A stretch of 64,000 bases of DNA, taken from the NCBI GenBank assembly GCA_018881555.1, contig JACAXG010000018.1:4525634-4589633 (forward strand), given 5' to 3'. Every line of letters starts with the position of its first letter. Position 1 is the stretch's first letter. Positions 12,236 to 25,000 of this stretch are shown piece by piece. The notes under the pieces are model-generated. The model saw only the letters and a program-made list of their open reading frames with translations. It did not search any database and was not told where the DNA came from. The position numbers and the translations under genes were made by a program. This DNA comes from Amblyornis subalaris (lineage: Eukaryota > Chordata > Aves > Passeriformes > Ptilonorhynchidae).

Positions 12236-14535
12236 GCAAAGCACGCTGAGTAGCTAGGAGTTTTAACTATGAATTAACAACCAAACCAGAGACCGCACCA
12301 ACGCTTCCTCCCCTCAGCTGGAGGAAAGCTGGACTGTGGGTGGGGGTCAGGTCATGCAAGTCACCATCAGGCTGTTTCTTTGTCTCAGGGGTTTTGGAGA
12401 GCAGCAGCAAGGCTGTTTTCGCTCAACATGAAATTTCCATTATGAATTACACTGCAAACAGAATAATAAAAACAACAACAAAAACATTAGTCCATTTCTT
12501 TCATTATGTTTTAAATTTATCCATACTCTATCATCATATTATAAGCATCACAGTGTCTCAGCAGTAGCTGGATGGTGCAGGATGGACAGATCAGGACATC
12601 TCTTCCTTGCAAGTAGCTTTTGAGAGTTATAAGTGTTTTTCTTCTCTCTGTTTGTGCTTTATGAGTATTAATTAACTCCTCTGGTACCACTGCAGGGCAG
12701 GAAATCATTGCCCTCCATATGGAAATAGAGAAATGAAGCGGATTATGTGATTTGCCCAAAGCTAAAAAGAGAATTGTTATCAGCACTAGCACAAGAACTG
12801 ATGATTTTTCTTAGTGCCTGGGCCTGTGATGCAATTAACAGAGCAACCTCCCTTCCCTCATCTTCTGCTGTGTTACCCTCCACCTGCGAATGGCACTGAC
12901 TCCAGCAGTGCTTGATATTTGAAGCTGAATTTTGCTGCTAAGATTAATTTCCACTCAACAGGATGACTCCAACCAATACATTTGTGCATCTAAGAAAAAC
13001 ATTAAAATGTGCCTTTGATTAAAAGGGACATAAGAATCCCCTTTAACCGCAGCATGAGCCCGACACTTAAGTAATTTTCCAGGAACAAGCCGATGCTACA
13101 GCAGCATTTTTTGTGCCATCTAGTGGATGCAGAAAATCAGATGCCAAGCTCTGCCCCAACATGCCACCCAGCACCAGTGCCACAGCAAATCCTGCTCCTG
13201 CTCTGACAACCCCTGCCCTGCTTTAGGGCTGCTTGTGCCTCTTTTTCTTTTGCTGCTCCCATTGCCAGCGTTTCTCTTGGATGGCTGTGAGCTGCTAAAA
13301 CTCTGGAAAGCTGCAGTAAGAAGTGATCTGAAAACAGAGATAAGTAAATGGATATTCTCAGGAGCGCTCTCAGCTTACACATATGCCATGTTTCTGTGGA
13401 ATAGGGAACACTTTCTTCACTGCTTGGAGAGTGTGAAGGAAACTGTGGGGACTGAGGAAGCAATGAATATACACAGAATATTAGTAATTTGTTTCCTGAG
13501 AAGGACACAACCAGGTGCCTTGGAGAAGGGAGCTGGCTGCTCCACTGGGCTGGCCACCTTCAGGGAGGACAAGCAATGCTCAGAGAGGACTTCAGGGATG
13601 GGGCTTAGACCTGGGGTTATTTTCATCCATCTTTTTGATTCACTTCTCAAAAACACGGATAGCGACGGATTTCTGAAAATAGCCATGATCTTTAAATAAC
13701 AATCAAAAGAAATGCTCCCCTAGCAAGGGCAGTAAGGAAGGACTGCATCATATGTGCTAAATTAAAAACTGCCTTGGAGAGTTAAGGAAAGCCAGACAGC
13801 ACCATAAGCAATGGTGACATTTTTCCTACATTTTAGTGGAAGCAGCATTTTGTAAGGGACTTCAGCTGCTTTTAATCTAACACATTTTAACTGATAATAG
13901 TCATGAGAATAAATATGATAGTTCCTAATGCAGATAGAGTTTAAGGTACAAAAAGCATGTTCACTTGTCACAGTTGACCTTAGAGTTATGTAGAAAGTCC
14001 GGTACCATCTACTAAGATAGTTTTGGCCCAGTGATGAAGCTAAGCAGCTCACCAGACTTGGTCAACATTGTTTCATACTTTGTCTGTACACACATTAACA
14101 CATTTGGTAAAAATATAACAACTTGATGAGAAAAGCTTCCGTGTTTGGATTGGATTGCCTTTGACAATCCTTCAGCACCCCCACGGCCCTAGCTCAAGCC
14201 AATGCCAAGACATTGGTAAATGAGCAGTCCAAAGATGTTGAGTCCCTGCCAATCTCCAAAACTCCTTGCCCAGAGGCCACACATCCTGACCAGCAGTGGG
14301 AGAGGTTCCTGATCCCATCCCAGCGTAGGAAAGCTGCAAATAGATGGCCTCCTCCAGATCCAGCTGTACCAACCCACACTCGTCCCCTGTGGATGCTGAA
14401 AAGCTTTCAGCAGAGAGATNCTCTAGCATTTCGCATCCTGTGAGAAGCTGTCCTTTCTCACAGAAGCTATGTAAACAGCAGAGATGTTTTTCTAGTGGGA
14501 CTTCTTATCGTGCACCTGTGAGTTGTTGTGTAGTA
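12236..14535. other. Gene-free interval with candidate CTCF site
   Basis: No gene seen. A 190-codon open frame at 13127-13699 has no recognisable domain and is not called. A CTCF-like core lies at 13113-13126. Confidence 0.5.
13113..13126 (-). promoter_or_regulatory. Candidate CTCF binding site
   Basis: On the minus strand the sequence CCACTAGATGGCAC fits all 14 positions of the published CTCF core consensus CCASYAGRKGGCRS. Occupancy is unknown. Confidence 0.5.
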
Positions 14536-14745
14536 TTGTTATGATATGTCTAGAGAAATATTTTCAATNAGGCGTTGCAGCACCCAGGCCAATCATCCTG
14601 AGAGGTGGATGGCCAAAGGGCCAACGACCTTATGACATTCAAGCACATTAAGGTATAAAAAGGTCTTTATATTAATAAATAATGCCACTTTTCACTGACT
14701 CTTGGATCGTGCTTTCTGTNGTGATTTGCCTCTGACCCCGAGACA
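14536..14745 (+). mobile_element. Possible short ERV LTR
   Basis: A TATA-like GGTATAAAAAGG (TATAAAA at 14654-14660) is followed closely by AATAAA at 14674-14679 and then a CCACTTTTCACTGACTC segment, the compact TATA / poly(A) / R layout seen in several avian LTRs. The putative limits TGTTATG...GAGACA begin TG and end CA, but I found no flanking target duplication. Confidence 0.35.
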
Positions 14746-15261
14746 ACAGCGATAGTCCCCCGTGCTCCCACACTGTCTCCTGGCTAGTTAGGGCTCCCCA
14801 CTCCCTGACAGACACAAGGAACCAGCGTGACAAGAGCTCTCTTATTCTCACTGGATTAATTCTGGCTGAAAGAGGCTGGGAGACGTACTTTGGAGCACTC
14901 AGCAGAGCTGACTGTGTGCCCAGGAGGCCAGCGTGGGCAGGCAGGTAGTGACCTCTCCAGCCATCACCCCTGAGGTGCATATCTGCACCCTGTTTAAGCT
15001 GAGGAGGATCTGGGATGGCTGTGCCAGCAGACCTGTGAGGGCAATAACCTCCAGCAGTGTGGCTTGTAATCTTCATCTGGCACAGCTCTCTACAAATAGA
15101 ACATCTGTCCACAGCCCAAAGAGATGTTTCAAAACTGATTNAATTAGACCAGCACAAGCACCCATCTGGATACTTTTAGCTCTTTGGCTCCCATTCACCT
15201 AGCAAACAACGGCAATGGATAAAGATCATTTTCACCTGCCCCAGTTGCAAAGTGGCCAGAA

Positions 15262-15351
15262 GGAAAGGATGATGTATCAGCCGTGCCAGAATGTTTAACT
15301 TTTGAAAGGAAAGGATGATGTATCAGCCATGCCAGAATCTTAAACTTTTGA
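15262..15351. repeat. 46-bp tandem duplication
   Basis: Two copies (from 15262 and from 15308) share GGAAAGGATGATGTATCAGC and the following 25 bases with a few substitutions. Confidence 0.93.
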
Positions 15352-18300
15352 CAAATGCATCTGGTGAATCCTGATGAGATGCTTTATGAAGTTGTCACCC
15401 GAGATCTCCTGCCCAAGGTGGCCACATCTGCAGAAGGGGCAGCGGGGGGGGAATGTGTGCCTGCAGCCATGCAAAGCCCGGAATCTCAGCTCAAGCGGCT
15501 GATTCCAGTGGGCCCAACGAGTGCAGGAATGGGTTACACTGCACTATGCCCTGGTCAGTCATTTATTGCATGGGAAACCTTCCCTTTCCCTTCTGGCTCC
15601 TACATCCCCCTACACAACAGTACTGGTTAGCAAAGCATGCAAATGATTTAGTGCAGTGTCAGATGGGTTAAACAGCCAAAGGAAGTGGCTCATTTACAAA
15701 CAAAGGGAGCCCCAGCAGAACGGCAGCAAGAAACTGCAGAGGGATAGTTACATTTTAAATTGGTACGCACATTTTTTGCAGCAAGAGACTGACTATATCC
15801 TTAGTTTATATAACTCCTTATTCCAGCTTGGGCCAAATAAAAATAGATTGACTGATTCTAGATAAATTAAAATGCCAACTAAAGATCCGGCATTCATCTA
15901 ACAAATTATTTGAAGATAAACAAATGCAAGTTTGTGCATAAATGTTAGAAAAACATATCATACAGTTTAAAAGAAGAAAAAAAATCACCTATAACAACTC
16001 AAAGCACCATTGCTTTTTCAGCACCATTTGGAGGGTGGAGATAACCCAGGTCTCTANCAGATTCTTTTCTAAATTCTTAATAAAAACCTACATTTTATAT
16101 TAGTTTTAATGTACCTCATGCTTACCATCCATTGCTAAAATCCTTTTTAAGAAAAAACTATTGGAATTTTAATTAGTTACAGATGGTAGAGATAAAATTG
16201 GTCTTTACAAATCTGTGTTTAAAATAGGATTTTCATGGAGAGGACTGTTTATATTTGCTCATATTATCCAGTCTGTCTATTTGTAAACAGGAGCCAAAGG
16301 TTTACAAGCTTTAGCCTGTGATAAAAGTAAATTAGAATGAGGGAAGACCATGAACAATGAAATCCCCTGTTATACTGGAGCTGCTTTATCCAACAAGATA
16401 AAGACCAGACAGGCCACAGCAAGGGGCAAGCAATGAGCTGAAGGGAACAGACGCCCTTCAAAAAATTTCTGTTGTTTTCATGGAGAGAATAGCATGTCTT
16501 TGGCCTTTTCCTGGTATTTAGACTAGACCAGGATGGCAAACAGGCATGCACACATGCAGACAGAGAGACCTCAGGATTCCTGAGCTGTCTGCTGTTTCTG
16601 GGACATGGTGCAAGTTCATGGGCAAGAGGGATGCTGCACAAAGCCTCCATCTGGCCTCTCCCCTCTGTGGTTTTAGCTGCCATTGCAGGTGAGAAGGCTG
16701 AGGAGCCTCAGCCATGTCCTGCTGCTCCTTGGATAAGTCCATCTATTTCCCACTTCTGGAACACAGGTATTCCTCCAAGCAAGAGCACAAACTCCCCTTT
16801 TGCTTACCCCAGGAAGACTTGCACAATATCCTACTACATTCTCTGGCTGCATTCACTTTTCCCTCTGAGATACCAAAAGGAAGCTGAGCTACTGACCTTT
16901 TGTAATCAGGACACAGCAGCAGCATCATGTCTATGCCACCCACTACACACAGAAGATCTCAGCTGCCCCAGCAGCCTCTGGCTCTTTGTGCTTTTGGGCC
17001 TCACTGCAGCACCTNTCAACAAGGCAGAAGCATGGAAGGTTAAAAAATTATAGGAAAAAGAAAGCCCAGAGCTTACANATCAAATTCCAAACCAGAACAA
17101 CCTCTGTGGTCAATGGGATCCTTGTTTTTGCCAAACNCACTATGTTTGCTAACAGTCAAGGGTGAGTCATTGCTGCCCCTCTCCACAGCCAAGGGTCTCT
17201 GGAGANGAGGCTATTTTGGCTGCAATTACTCTGCACAAGTGGTACCACTGGCACAGCAGCTCAGTTTCCAGGGCTCAGAAGAGAGGACTTGTCTTCAAAA
17301 GCCCACAATTGAAGGGATGGCAGCAACAGTGCATGGGGTTTGGGGCTATGCCCTACATCCCACGGCCTTCCAACAGGTTCCTCCTCTGTAACTGCTGGCC
17401 TACTGCATCCCTGCCAAGGTCTGAAGACAGACTCCAAACAGGGAGAAGTGACTATGACATCTGTGCTCACCACAACTTCATCATTCTCAACAACAAACAC
17501 TCTACTTCAGCCAGATTTCTGGCAGGAAAAGCAAGTTCCANGTCTGAGATTTCCATTTAAGGACTTTTCCCAGTCATCTTTTAACTCAGCCAACTATAGC
17601 ATCACACAGAGGAAAGAAGCCTTTGCATAGCCACCTCCCTGCCGCCACGCCACTTTTTGGACAGGTTCCCTTTCTGTCCCATGTGGACATGGAGGAACAT
17701 AAGTTCTGGAGGAAGAAAAGTGCATCAAGGTGGCCCTGGCTGCTCCTGGGCTTCCTTCACATGCTGTTATACCTCTCCTTTCCCCTCACCTCCAGCCTCA
17801 GTGTCTAGCAATTAAAGCAAAACACCCAGGGGAATCTACATCCCAATAGACAGGGAACAAAGGGGAAAGGGGTCTTTTCCCCACATGCCTGTTGGGAGCA
17901 GGACAGATTTTGAGTTTTGGGCTCCTGGTGGTGGTAGGAGAGCTCAGCAATGTCAGGAGCCCAGCAAGGAGAGGCAAGCTCTGTGCTGGCAGGCACAGGA
18001 GGAGGAGGAGAAGAAGGAGGGGGAAAACCACCCTGACATGGAATGGCAATGTCATCACCCTGTAACCCAGCCAGCACTGTGGCTGTGAGCACATGTGGTC
18101 ATCAGTCACCACTGTGTACAGCTGGCTACTCGTGAGGAGCAAAACAAGAACCTGCACAATCTGACAGTCTGGGGTTAAAACAGATAAATAAACAAACTAG
18201 ATTTTGAATAATAATGAGACACATCTGTAGTAAGAAACCATGATTGTTTTGTTAAAAGTGTGCCAATGAAAGCAGTATTTTATAGAGTATTTGAAAGACT

Positions 18301-19449
18301 GTCCTTTGAGCTGTTTGAAGCAAGCACATGAGGGTTTATGCAGCTTTGATGATTCAAAGGGGTTTTTTTCTTCCTATAAGAGCCACTGATGTGTCCTAGA
18401 AAAACATTATATATACTACTTTCCTTGGCTTTTAAGTCTAGCAGAACGACAATCGCTATGGTGGGCAGAGGCCAGATAACACAATTCAGGCAGCTGCATT
18501 TTTTGCTGCTGTACTTCTGCATTTTTGTTAGAGATTATGGGTTCACACTGACCTGAGGACATAACATGAAAGCTGTTCTTGTGTGTCATTCAGAATCTTG
18601 CTTACTAATGTTAATACACTACAGGAAAACAGCTCTTACAATTTAGTGGACCATATAACCACTAGAATTTTTAATTCTAAATTTATAATACTCAACAAAG
18701 AAAAATCTGTGGCCAGCATAATGTTACTGCTTTCTTGAAAAAAATAACATACTAATGAGCAGATTAATCACTGTCTCAAAGCAAGAAATAGAAGGAATTG
18801 AATGAAATTATCAGTTTAAAAGATTTAAGGGAGACTAAAAGGTTTAAGGGAGACAAATGCATTCTGTTCATAATTAATTTAACAAATTTACCAATTATGA
18901 GAAATGTTGTGAAAAGCCAGAGTTTAAACTCCTTCCAAGTTTATGGATAAAAAGTCCAACATAACTGACAAGAAAGCAAGGACTCAGAAAGAGTTTGGAA
19001 GACCTCAGCTTCAGAGGAAGCAGGAAGATAATTTCCTGGCAAGCATGGCTGTGCTTCCCACATCCCTGGGAAGAGTGCAAGAGCCTGCTACAGGACACTG
19101 CCCGAGAGCGAGGGTACAGGGCTAGAAGGGCTTCTGATCATATTTACCAGAGTCCTTCATATGTAACATTAATCCCAAAACAGAGACATTATGAAATNAC
19201 TTTAATGGATGATTTCATAATTGCCCCAAGAGAACAAGTTGGGACACCAATTAATTTTATTGAGAAGGAACAGCAGTGGCTTATGAACTTCTGCAGAGAC
19301 CTAGTTTCCTGCATTAACAAAATAAGCAGAATAGATAAAAACCATAAAAGAGCAGCTATGCCAATGAAATTGTCTCCAAATGAAATGTTTTAGTATTCTC
19401 TCCCATGAGCTCATAAATTTATGAGACTTTTTTTTTTAACTTTACAATC

Positions 19450-19456
<7 letters not shown>

Positions 19457-19482
<26 letters not shown>
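19457..19482. repeat. (AT)13 microsatellite
   Basis: Uninterrupted AT dinucleotide run. Confidence 0.95.
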
Positions 19483-19484
<2 letters not shown>

Positions 19485-21890
19485 GAACAGACATACATTC
19501 AAACTTTTCCAAAGGCAGCGGATAAACAGAAGCCTCATAAGAAATCACAGCATCTCACAGGTAGAAAAGGAGAATTCTAAGCAGGAAAAACATGACTTTT
19601 GAGGATAGGAGAGTTTTCAATTGCAACTATCCTGTCCAAGACAGAATAATTTAAGCAATAAACAAAATCACAAATATCAAACCAGAACTTTGTGCAGTGC
19701 TCAATGAAGATACCTAAAACAAAGATAAAACCAACAAAACAGCTTATTACATGTCAGCTTACTGTTTAACAGCTAGAAACAAATCTAAGTACATCATTAA
19801 TTTAGGCCATCAGAGAATAGATCTGTATTAAAGAAAATTAATTCCATCAGTCAAAGTCAAATAGAAAAAAAGTCTTTAATAATATATTTTACATAAAATG
19901 CATCCACCACGCTCCAGGGCACCNAAGAAAAGCTAAGTGAAATCGGCTGGTAAATGGAAAGATATGTATGTGCATGCATGTACACACACATGCACACATA
20001 CACATATTTGCCTTTGATGAAAATATGCNCTGGCTGAGGGAAAAGTAACAGCCTGAACTGATCTGAAAGACTTTAAATTATAATAATTTTTTTCACTTTT
20101 AAATCTTGATTCTATGCCATAAAACTTAAATAGTTTTATCACTGAAATGAAAGGTCATTTTAACCAAGGCAAGAGAAAGCTTCTCCATGTTTTATGTATT
20201 TTCAACTTTATTTGCAAGTCAATATGTTCTGAATCTCTGTAGGTTTCCATTAAAGTGGAAATTGCAAAACCCTTTACCCTGATGGAAATTTGAAGCTGAT
20301 NTGCTCTAAGCCCTGCATGAGTCCTCTTTTTTATATATATTTTATTTGTATTAACAATTGTGTAAGGAAATTTCTGGGGGACAGATCATTAGAAGTGATT
20401 CTGGCATACTGCTTGTCTCAGACTAGCCAGAATTTCTCAAGAAATATATTTAAATCAAGGTCATTGTTTAAAATGCAAAAAGGCTCGTGGCAGACTGCTG
20501 CCATGGAGTTGCAAGTGCAAAATAACACAGAGTTTATTGTCATCATTGTAAATTATATCCATAGATACTTAAGAGACGCTTGAGCAAAACTCCAGACACT
20601 ACATTAATGGAAAGTTATATTCACTGATTATGGAATTGTGAAGAGGGTTCTCTATAATCACTTTTCTTTTTAAGAAATATGCATACTGTGGCATAACCCA
20701 GCACATACCACTACCGTGGGCTGTGCTTGCACTGCAGGTGCACCCCAAGACTGTGTCACCCATGGACGTGACTGTGCTTTATATGAGTCCTGTCTACTCC
20801 TTCCCCAAGGGAAGCCCTGTGATGCTGTGTCTGGACAACTCAGCTGGTACACCCCAGGCACAGCTTGGGGTCACTCAAATGGACATTTCCTGGCTCTGCA
20901 GACTAATGCTGCTGCATTTGGGTCAGATGGCTCCAGCTGTGCTATTTGCTACACAGTGGCATCTCAATCAANGTGGGGAAGACCAGCTGGATTGGGGACA
21001 TCGTAAGGTGACTCTAACATCCCATAATTCAAGGTTAGGTGGAACTTGTTGACAGACCGAGATCAGGGGAAATTAAAGTGAAAATGAGATTAAATTGGTT
21101 GCTAAACACTCCGTGACCTTCGGACCATCTGGGAATGCCCACTTATGTCCCATGGAGACTGTGCTGAGATCACATCACACACACATGCAAACCAAAGCCT
21201 GCTCCTTACCAGCAAAGGCCAGACTTTCCTACTGAAGAGTGGCATGTGACTGACAGCTGCAGCTTTTTCGAGCTATTCCCTGAAGGGACCGAGGAAACAA
21301 ACACTTCCCAGACAGAATGGATTTCAAAAGAAACCAGTCCAATTATTGTCGCAAGAACTTAAGTGAGAAAACACCTCCTGTCAGAATTGACCGGTTATCA
21401 GATGCTAGACCTCATCTGCACTGTAATGAAAAAACTGCAAGAATTATGCTGACTTCATCCATTTTAATCTCCCATGAGAGAATTGATTCGAAATATGAAA
21501 TGGCACTTCACAATTACTTAAGAAAAGCAGAATCTCACAAGTGCTTTTGAAACAACCTGCTTTTACATCAGCAGAGCAATATTACCCTTGATATTATTGA
21601 NGTTGTTTTTTTACTGGTGAAGAAATAGGAGCATGTAAGATTAAATAATTGCCATGGAATAGACATTTCTGATTGAGGAACAGAAATTAGATCTCCTGAA
21701 AGAAAACAGAGCACAGTTTTCTTTTCTGTTTTCTTTCTTCCTCTCTGTGAATTTGATCAAATGCCACTAATAAAAGAGAGATTTGCATTTGATTTCAGTA
21801 TGTACAGAAGCAGGCTGACAAATGATTATGTGTATCAAATTGAAGTTATTATATCACAAGAAAAACTGTCATTCTTCTAAGTGAATTTCT

Positions 21891-21935
21891 GTCAGACAAA
21901 TTTGCGTCAGACAAATGTGTGTCAAACAAAAGAAG
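21891..21935. repeat. 15-bp tandem repeat, three copies
   Basis: Units starting at 21891, 21906 and 21921 share GTCA(G/A)ACAAA. They end a few bases before the TCTCC array. Confidence 0.85.
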
Positions 21936-21941
21936 ACAAAG

Positions 21942-22060
21942 CTCCTCTCCTCTCCTCTCCTCTCCTCTCCTCTCCTCTCCTCTCCTCTCCTCTCCTCTCC
22001 TCTCCTCTCCTCTCCTCTCCTCTCCTCTCCTCTCCTCTCNTCTCNTCTCCTCTCCTCCCC
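21942..22060. repeat. (TCTCC)n pentanucleotide array
   Basis: About 24 near-perfect copies of a TCTCC pentamer, all pyrimidine on the plus strand, interrupted only by N bases at 22040 and 22045 and decaying at 22055-22062. The true length may be collapsed in the assembly. Confidence 0.97.
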
Positions 22061-22063
22061 TNT

Positions 22064-25000
22064 TCTGTCTCAGTATCTTATGCTTATTAAACTATTTTAA
22101 AGACTTGTCAAGATATACTGCAATTAGGATATATAGTAGGCTATAGTAGTTAACCAGATGAATAAACTCTCCAGAGTTCTATATAACAGCATGAGATTTT
22201 CACTTTCAAGGTTTGTACAAATTAGAAAACAAATAAATGAGATAATGCTTTCTTTTTCTTCGTAAGCGTTTTACTTGGAGATTTAAACTGCCTGCCTGAA
22301 TTGTCCAAGTCAGAAATACTGAGGAAAAAATTTGTCAGTCTTTCTACAACAAGAAAGAGCTCTTAAAAAAGATTTTAGATTTTACAATGTGTTGTAAGAA
22401 CAATCCAAATATTTTTTCAAATAAGCAAGCTTGACACATATCTTCACAATACATGGCAATTCATGTACTAAAAAAACTCTAAACAACTTGGACTGAAACT
22501 CTGCAAATCCAAACAGTCCAACATAGAAATGGTTCTCATCAGGAGATGGATGAAAGCAAAACAAAGTTCTGAAGTATGCAGGTTGGCTCCATGGCTCTGG
22601 GAATGCTTCAGTGGAGAGAGGCATAAGGATCCATATGGCATTAAACAGACCTTTGAATGCCCCGTGCTCAAAATTGTTATTTCCACATGTATAGAGTGGA
22701 TTTATGCTGCCAGCCTAGGGTCACAGTGCTTTCTTCCTCTTTGAATAAGTACAATCTGCAACCTGACAGAGCCCTGCAGGCACTGACGTCCTTGAAATCT
22801 CTGCCAGCCTCTCCTGGGGTGCCCCATTACCCTGTCCATGGTCCAGGACACCATTTCAACCCAGCTGACCCCCATCCACAAGCTGATATCCTGGTNTGGC
22901 CTCAGATGCCGGGGTCACCTCTGGCTGCCTCCAGGCTGCCCTGGTCCCTGCTGGGGACGGGCTTTGGCTGGTGAGATCCTGCCCTGCTATCCTGTTCCCC
23001 GTGAGTTCCATTGCTCTCAGTCCCAGGGAACAGGCAGCCCTTGACCAGCACAAAAACTTCCACAAAATATGAAGTTATAGAACATCAGCCCAATCAAACA
23101 GAAACACAGGTCCTGAGTGAGTGCTTGCTGGGTACCAGTCAGATGCCAGAGGGTGATCTTGGGTGGAGCTAGCACTCCTGTGAAGTCTGCTGGAAGGAAG
23201 GATGCATNGTCCCTTCTGCTCTTCTATGGAAACGGAAGTCTCTGTTTCAGTAAGAAAATATCAAACNATACAGCATTTAAATGGAATTTTATTTTACAGC
23301 TCCAAACTGTTTAGAATGTCTTTCTAATGTGCATGCCCTTCCGCCTTACAGAGAGGNCAACCTCACTGAAAATAAAAGGTTTGATTTAATCAGGAAGAAA
23401 CATACTTTAAAAACCTGTTATTACCCAAAAGCAGACATTACATAAATTTTATTCTATTTTTATATCTTCCTGGCTCCAATTTCCTGAATCCGACATTAAC
23501 CATAACAATCACACATGTGACTACACCAGGCCAAATTCTCTTTTTTCTATTCCAATATAAATATGGAAGTAATACTGTTGAAGTAATAGCTTTGAGGTAG
23601 ACTCCCTCCACAAGAACAGGACTTTTCTCAGAACAGACAGAGTCAGGAAAGCATGCTTAGTTTGAGGCCAGGTTTTTACTGACAAGTTGGAGCACTAGAG
23701 TGGAGGAAACCACCATGGCTGACATGAGACCCTGGCAGTCCCAGAGGCTGGGGACAGAGGTTAATGTGGGTGGCACTTTGAAAAGCATGAGACTTCAAAG
23801 CTCTCATGCCATTTTCAAAATTCCTTAGGCTTTCAGAAGTTCAAGTCCCACTAATTTACAGTAAAACTTCAGCTTTTAAATGCATTTCCCATTTGTGCTG
23901 ATGAGACACAGGCACTCCTACCTCTGTGAGATTCAGATTCACAGTCAAAACTTCTCTTAAGTTGGACTTCAGTTTCATGCTGAGGCTCTGTCTTTGCTGC
24001 TCTCGAACACGCCAACATTACACCAAGGGTCAGAAGACCTTGCAGCTAACTCTGGCAAGGGAATATTGCAGTGCCCTGTGGGTGCAGTCCTGCAAGAAAG
24101 CTGCCAGCATTGACATGGCTACAGGTTGCNCAGGCACTGAGCTATGTCAGGTGTGCACAACCTGGGTGTCACGTTGCTGTCCTGAGCACCTGTTTTCCTC
24201 TTGGAAAAGACAAAAACTTCCAGTTTTCCTCCTGGAAAAGCTAATGCCTTGCTGTGTTGCAAGTGTATCCTTTGTACACCTAAAAGCACTCCTCACTCAA
24301 CTATGATTGTTTTTGAAATAAATTTACTCATGTCGAGCTGTGTTCAGATATCGTCTTCCATGTACAGCAGAACAGGGACAAGAGGCTGCCACTCAGCTGA
24401 ACAGGGCTGCTCCCTGCCCCAGGTCATAGCCTCCACCTCTCCTCTGTCAGAGAAATTTATGGACACCTTCCCCAACTTGCTTCAGGAAAAATGAACCAAC
24501 TTAGNTCTGTCTAAGCATTTAAATTGCTCCTTTGGTCTCTGCCTTGTTCGATGTAGAATGTAGTCCCTGGCTGGATGCCTACATTTCCACACGGTTCCCA
24601 GAAAGGCACAGTGCCGAGGTGATATCATTTGATGAACTTCCAGAAGAAAACAATGTGCTGGGGGAGGAGTGTCCCTTTGAGGGTCTGGAAGCTTTCTTCT
24701 CTTCACATTTTTCTTCTTACATGGTGAACACCGTTCTTTGATGCAATATGCTGTACCAAGGGAGCAACCNGCTGAAGGAGAATCCATCTTCAAAGGTGTC
24801 CCTGATCTAATAAACAACATTTACCTTGAGGGGATGAGAATTAAGCCATGCCCAGGGACTACAACATATTCAGCTATATATCCAGTGAAGTTCCCAAAGC
24901 CATTCTCACTTTGCTGGCTGGTCCCCATCAGTCACTCCTGTGCAAAGTGATTGCTCTCACAATGGGAGCTCCCTGTGGACTTCTGCTCACAAAGTCCGGG

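Larger units (their letters stand above)
14746..21890. other. Gene-free interval with small tandem repeats
   Basis: Contains a 46-bp tandem duplication (15262-15351), an (AT)n run (19457-19482) and a CA/TG-rich stretch (about 19969-20007). Several open frames of 60-160 codons occur at 14.7-21.0 kb, none with recognisable domains or exon-like splice sites. Confidence 0.5.

Noticed and set aside
13127..13699. 190-codon open frame on the plus strand
   Set aside because: No recognisable domain, the composition changes along its length, and there are no supporting splice sites; other frames are also open nearby.
14672..15157. 161-codon minus-strand frame
   Set aside because: Contains two ambiguous codons, starts in ordinary sequence and has no domain that I recognise; it overlaps an LTR-like block.
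21942..22060. CRISPR-like repeat array
   Set aside because: Pentamers are contiguous without spacers and the genome is vertebrate; it is a simple satellite.
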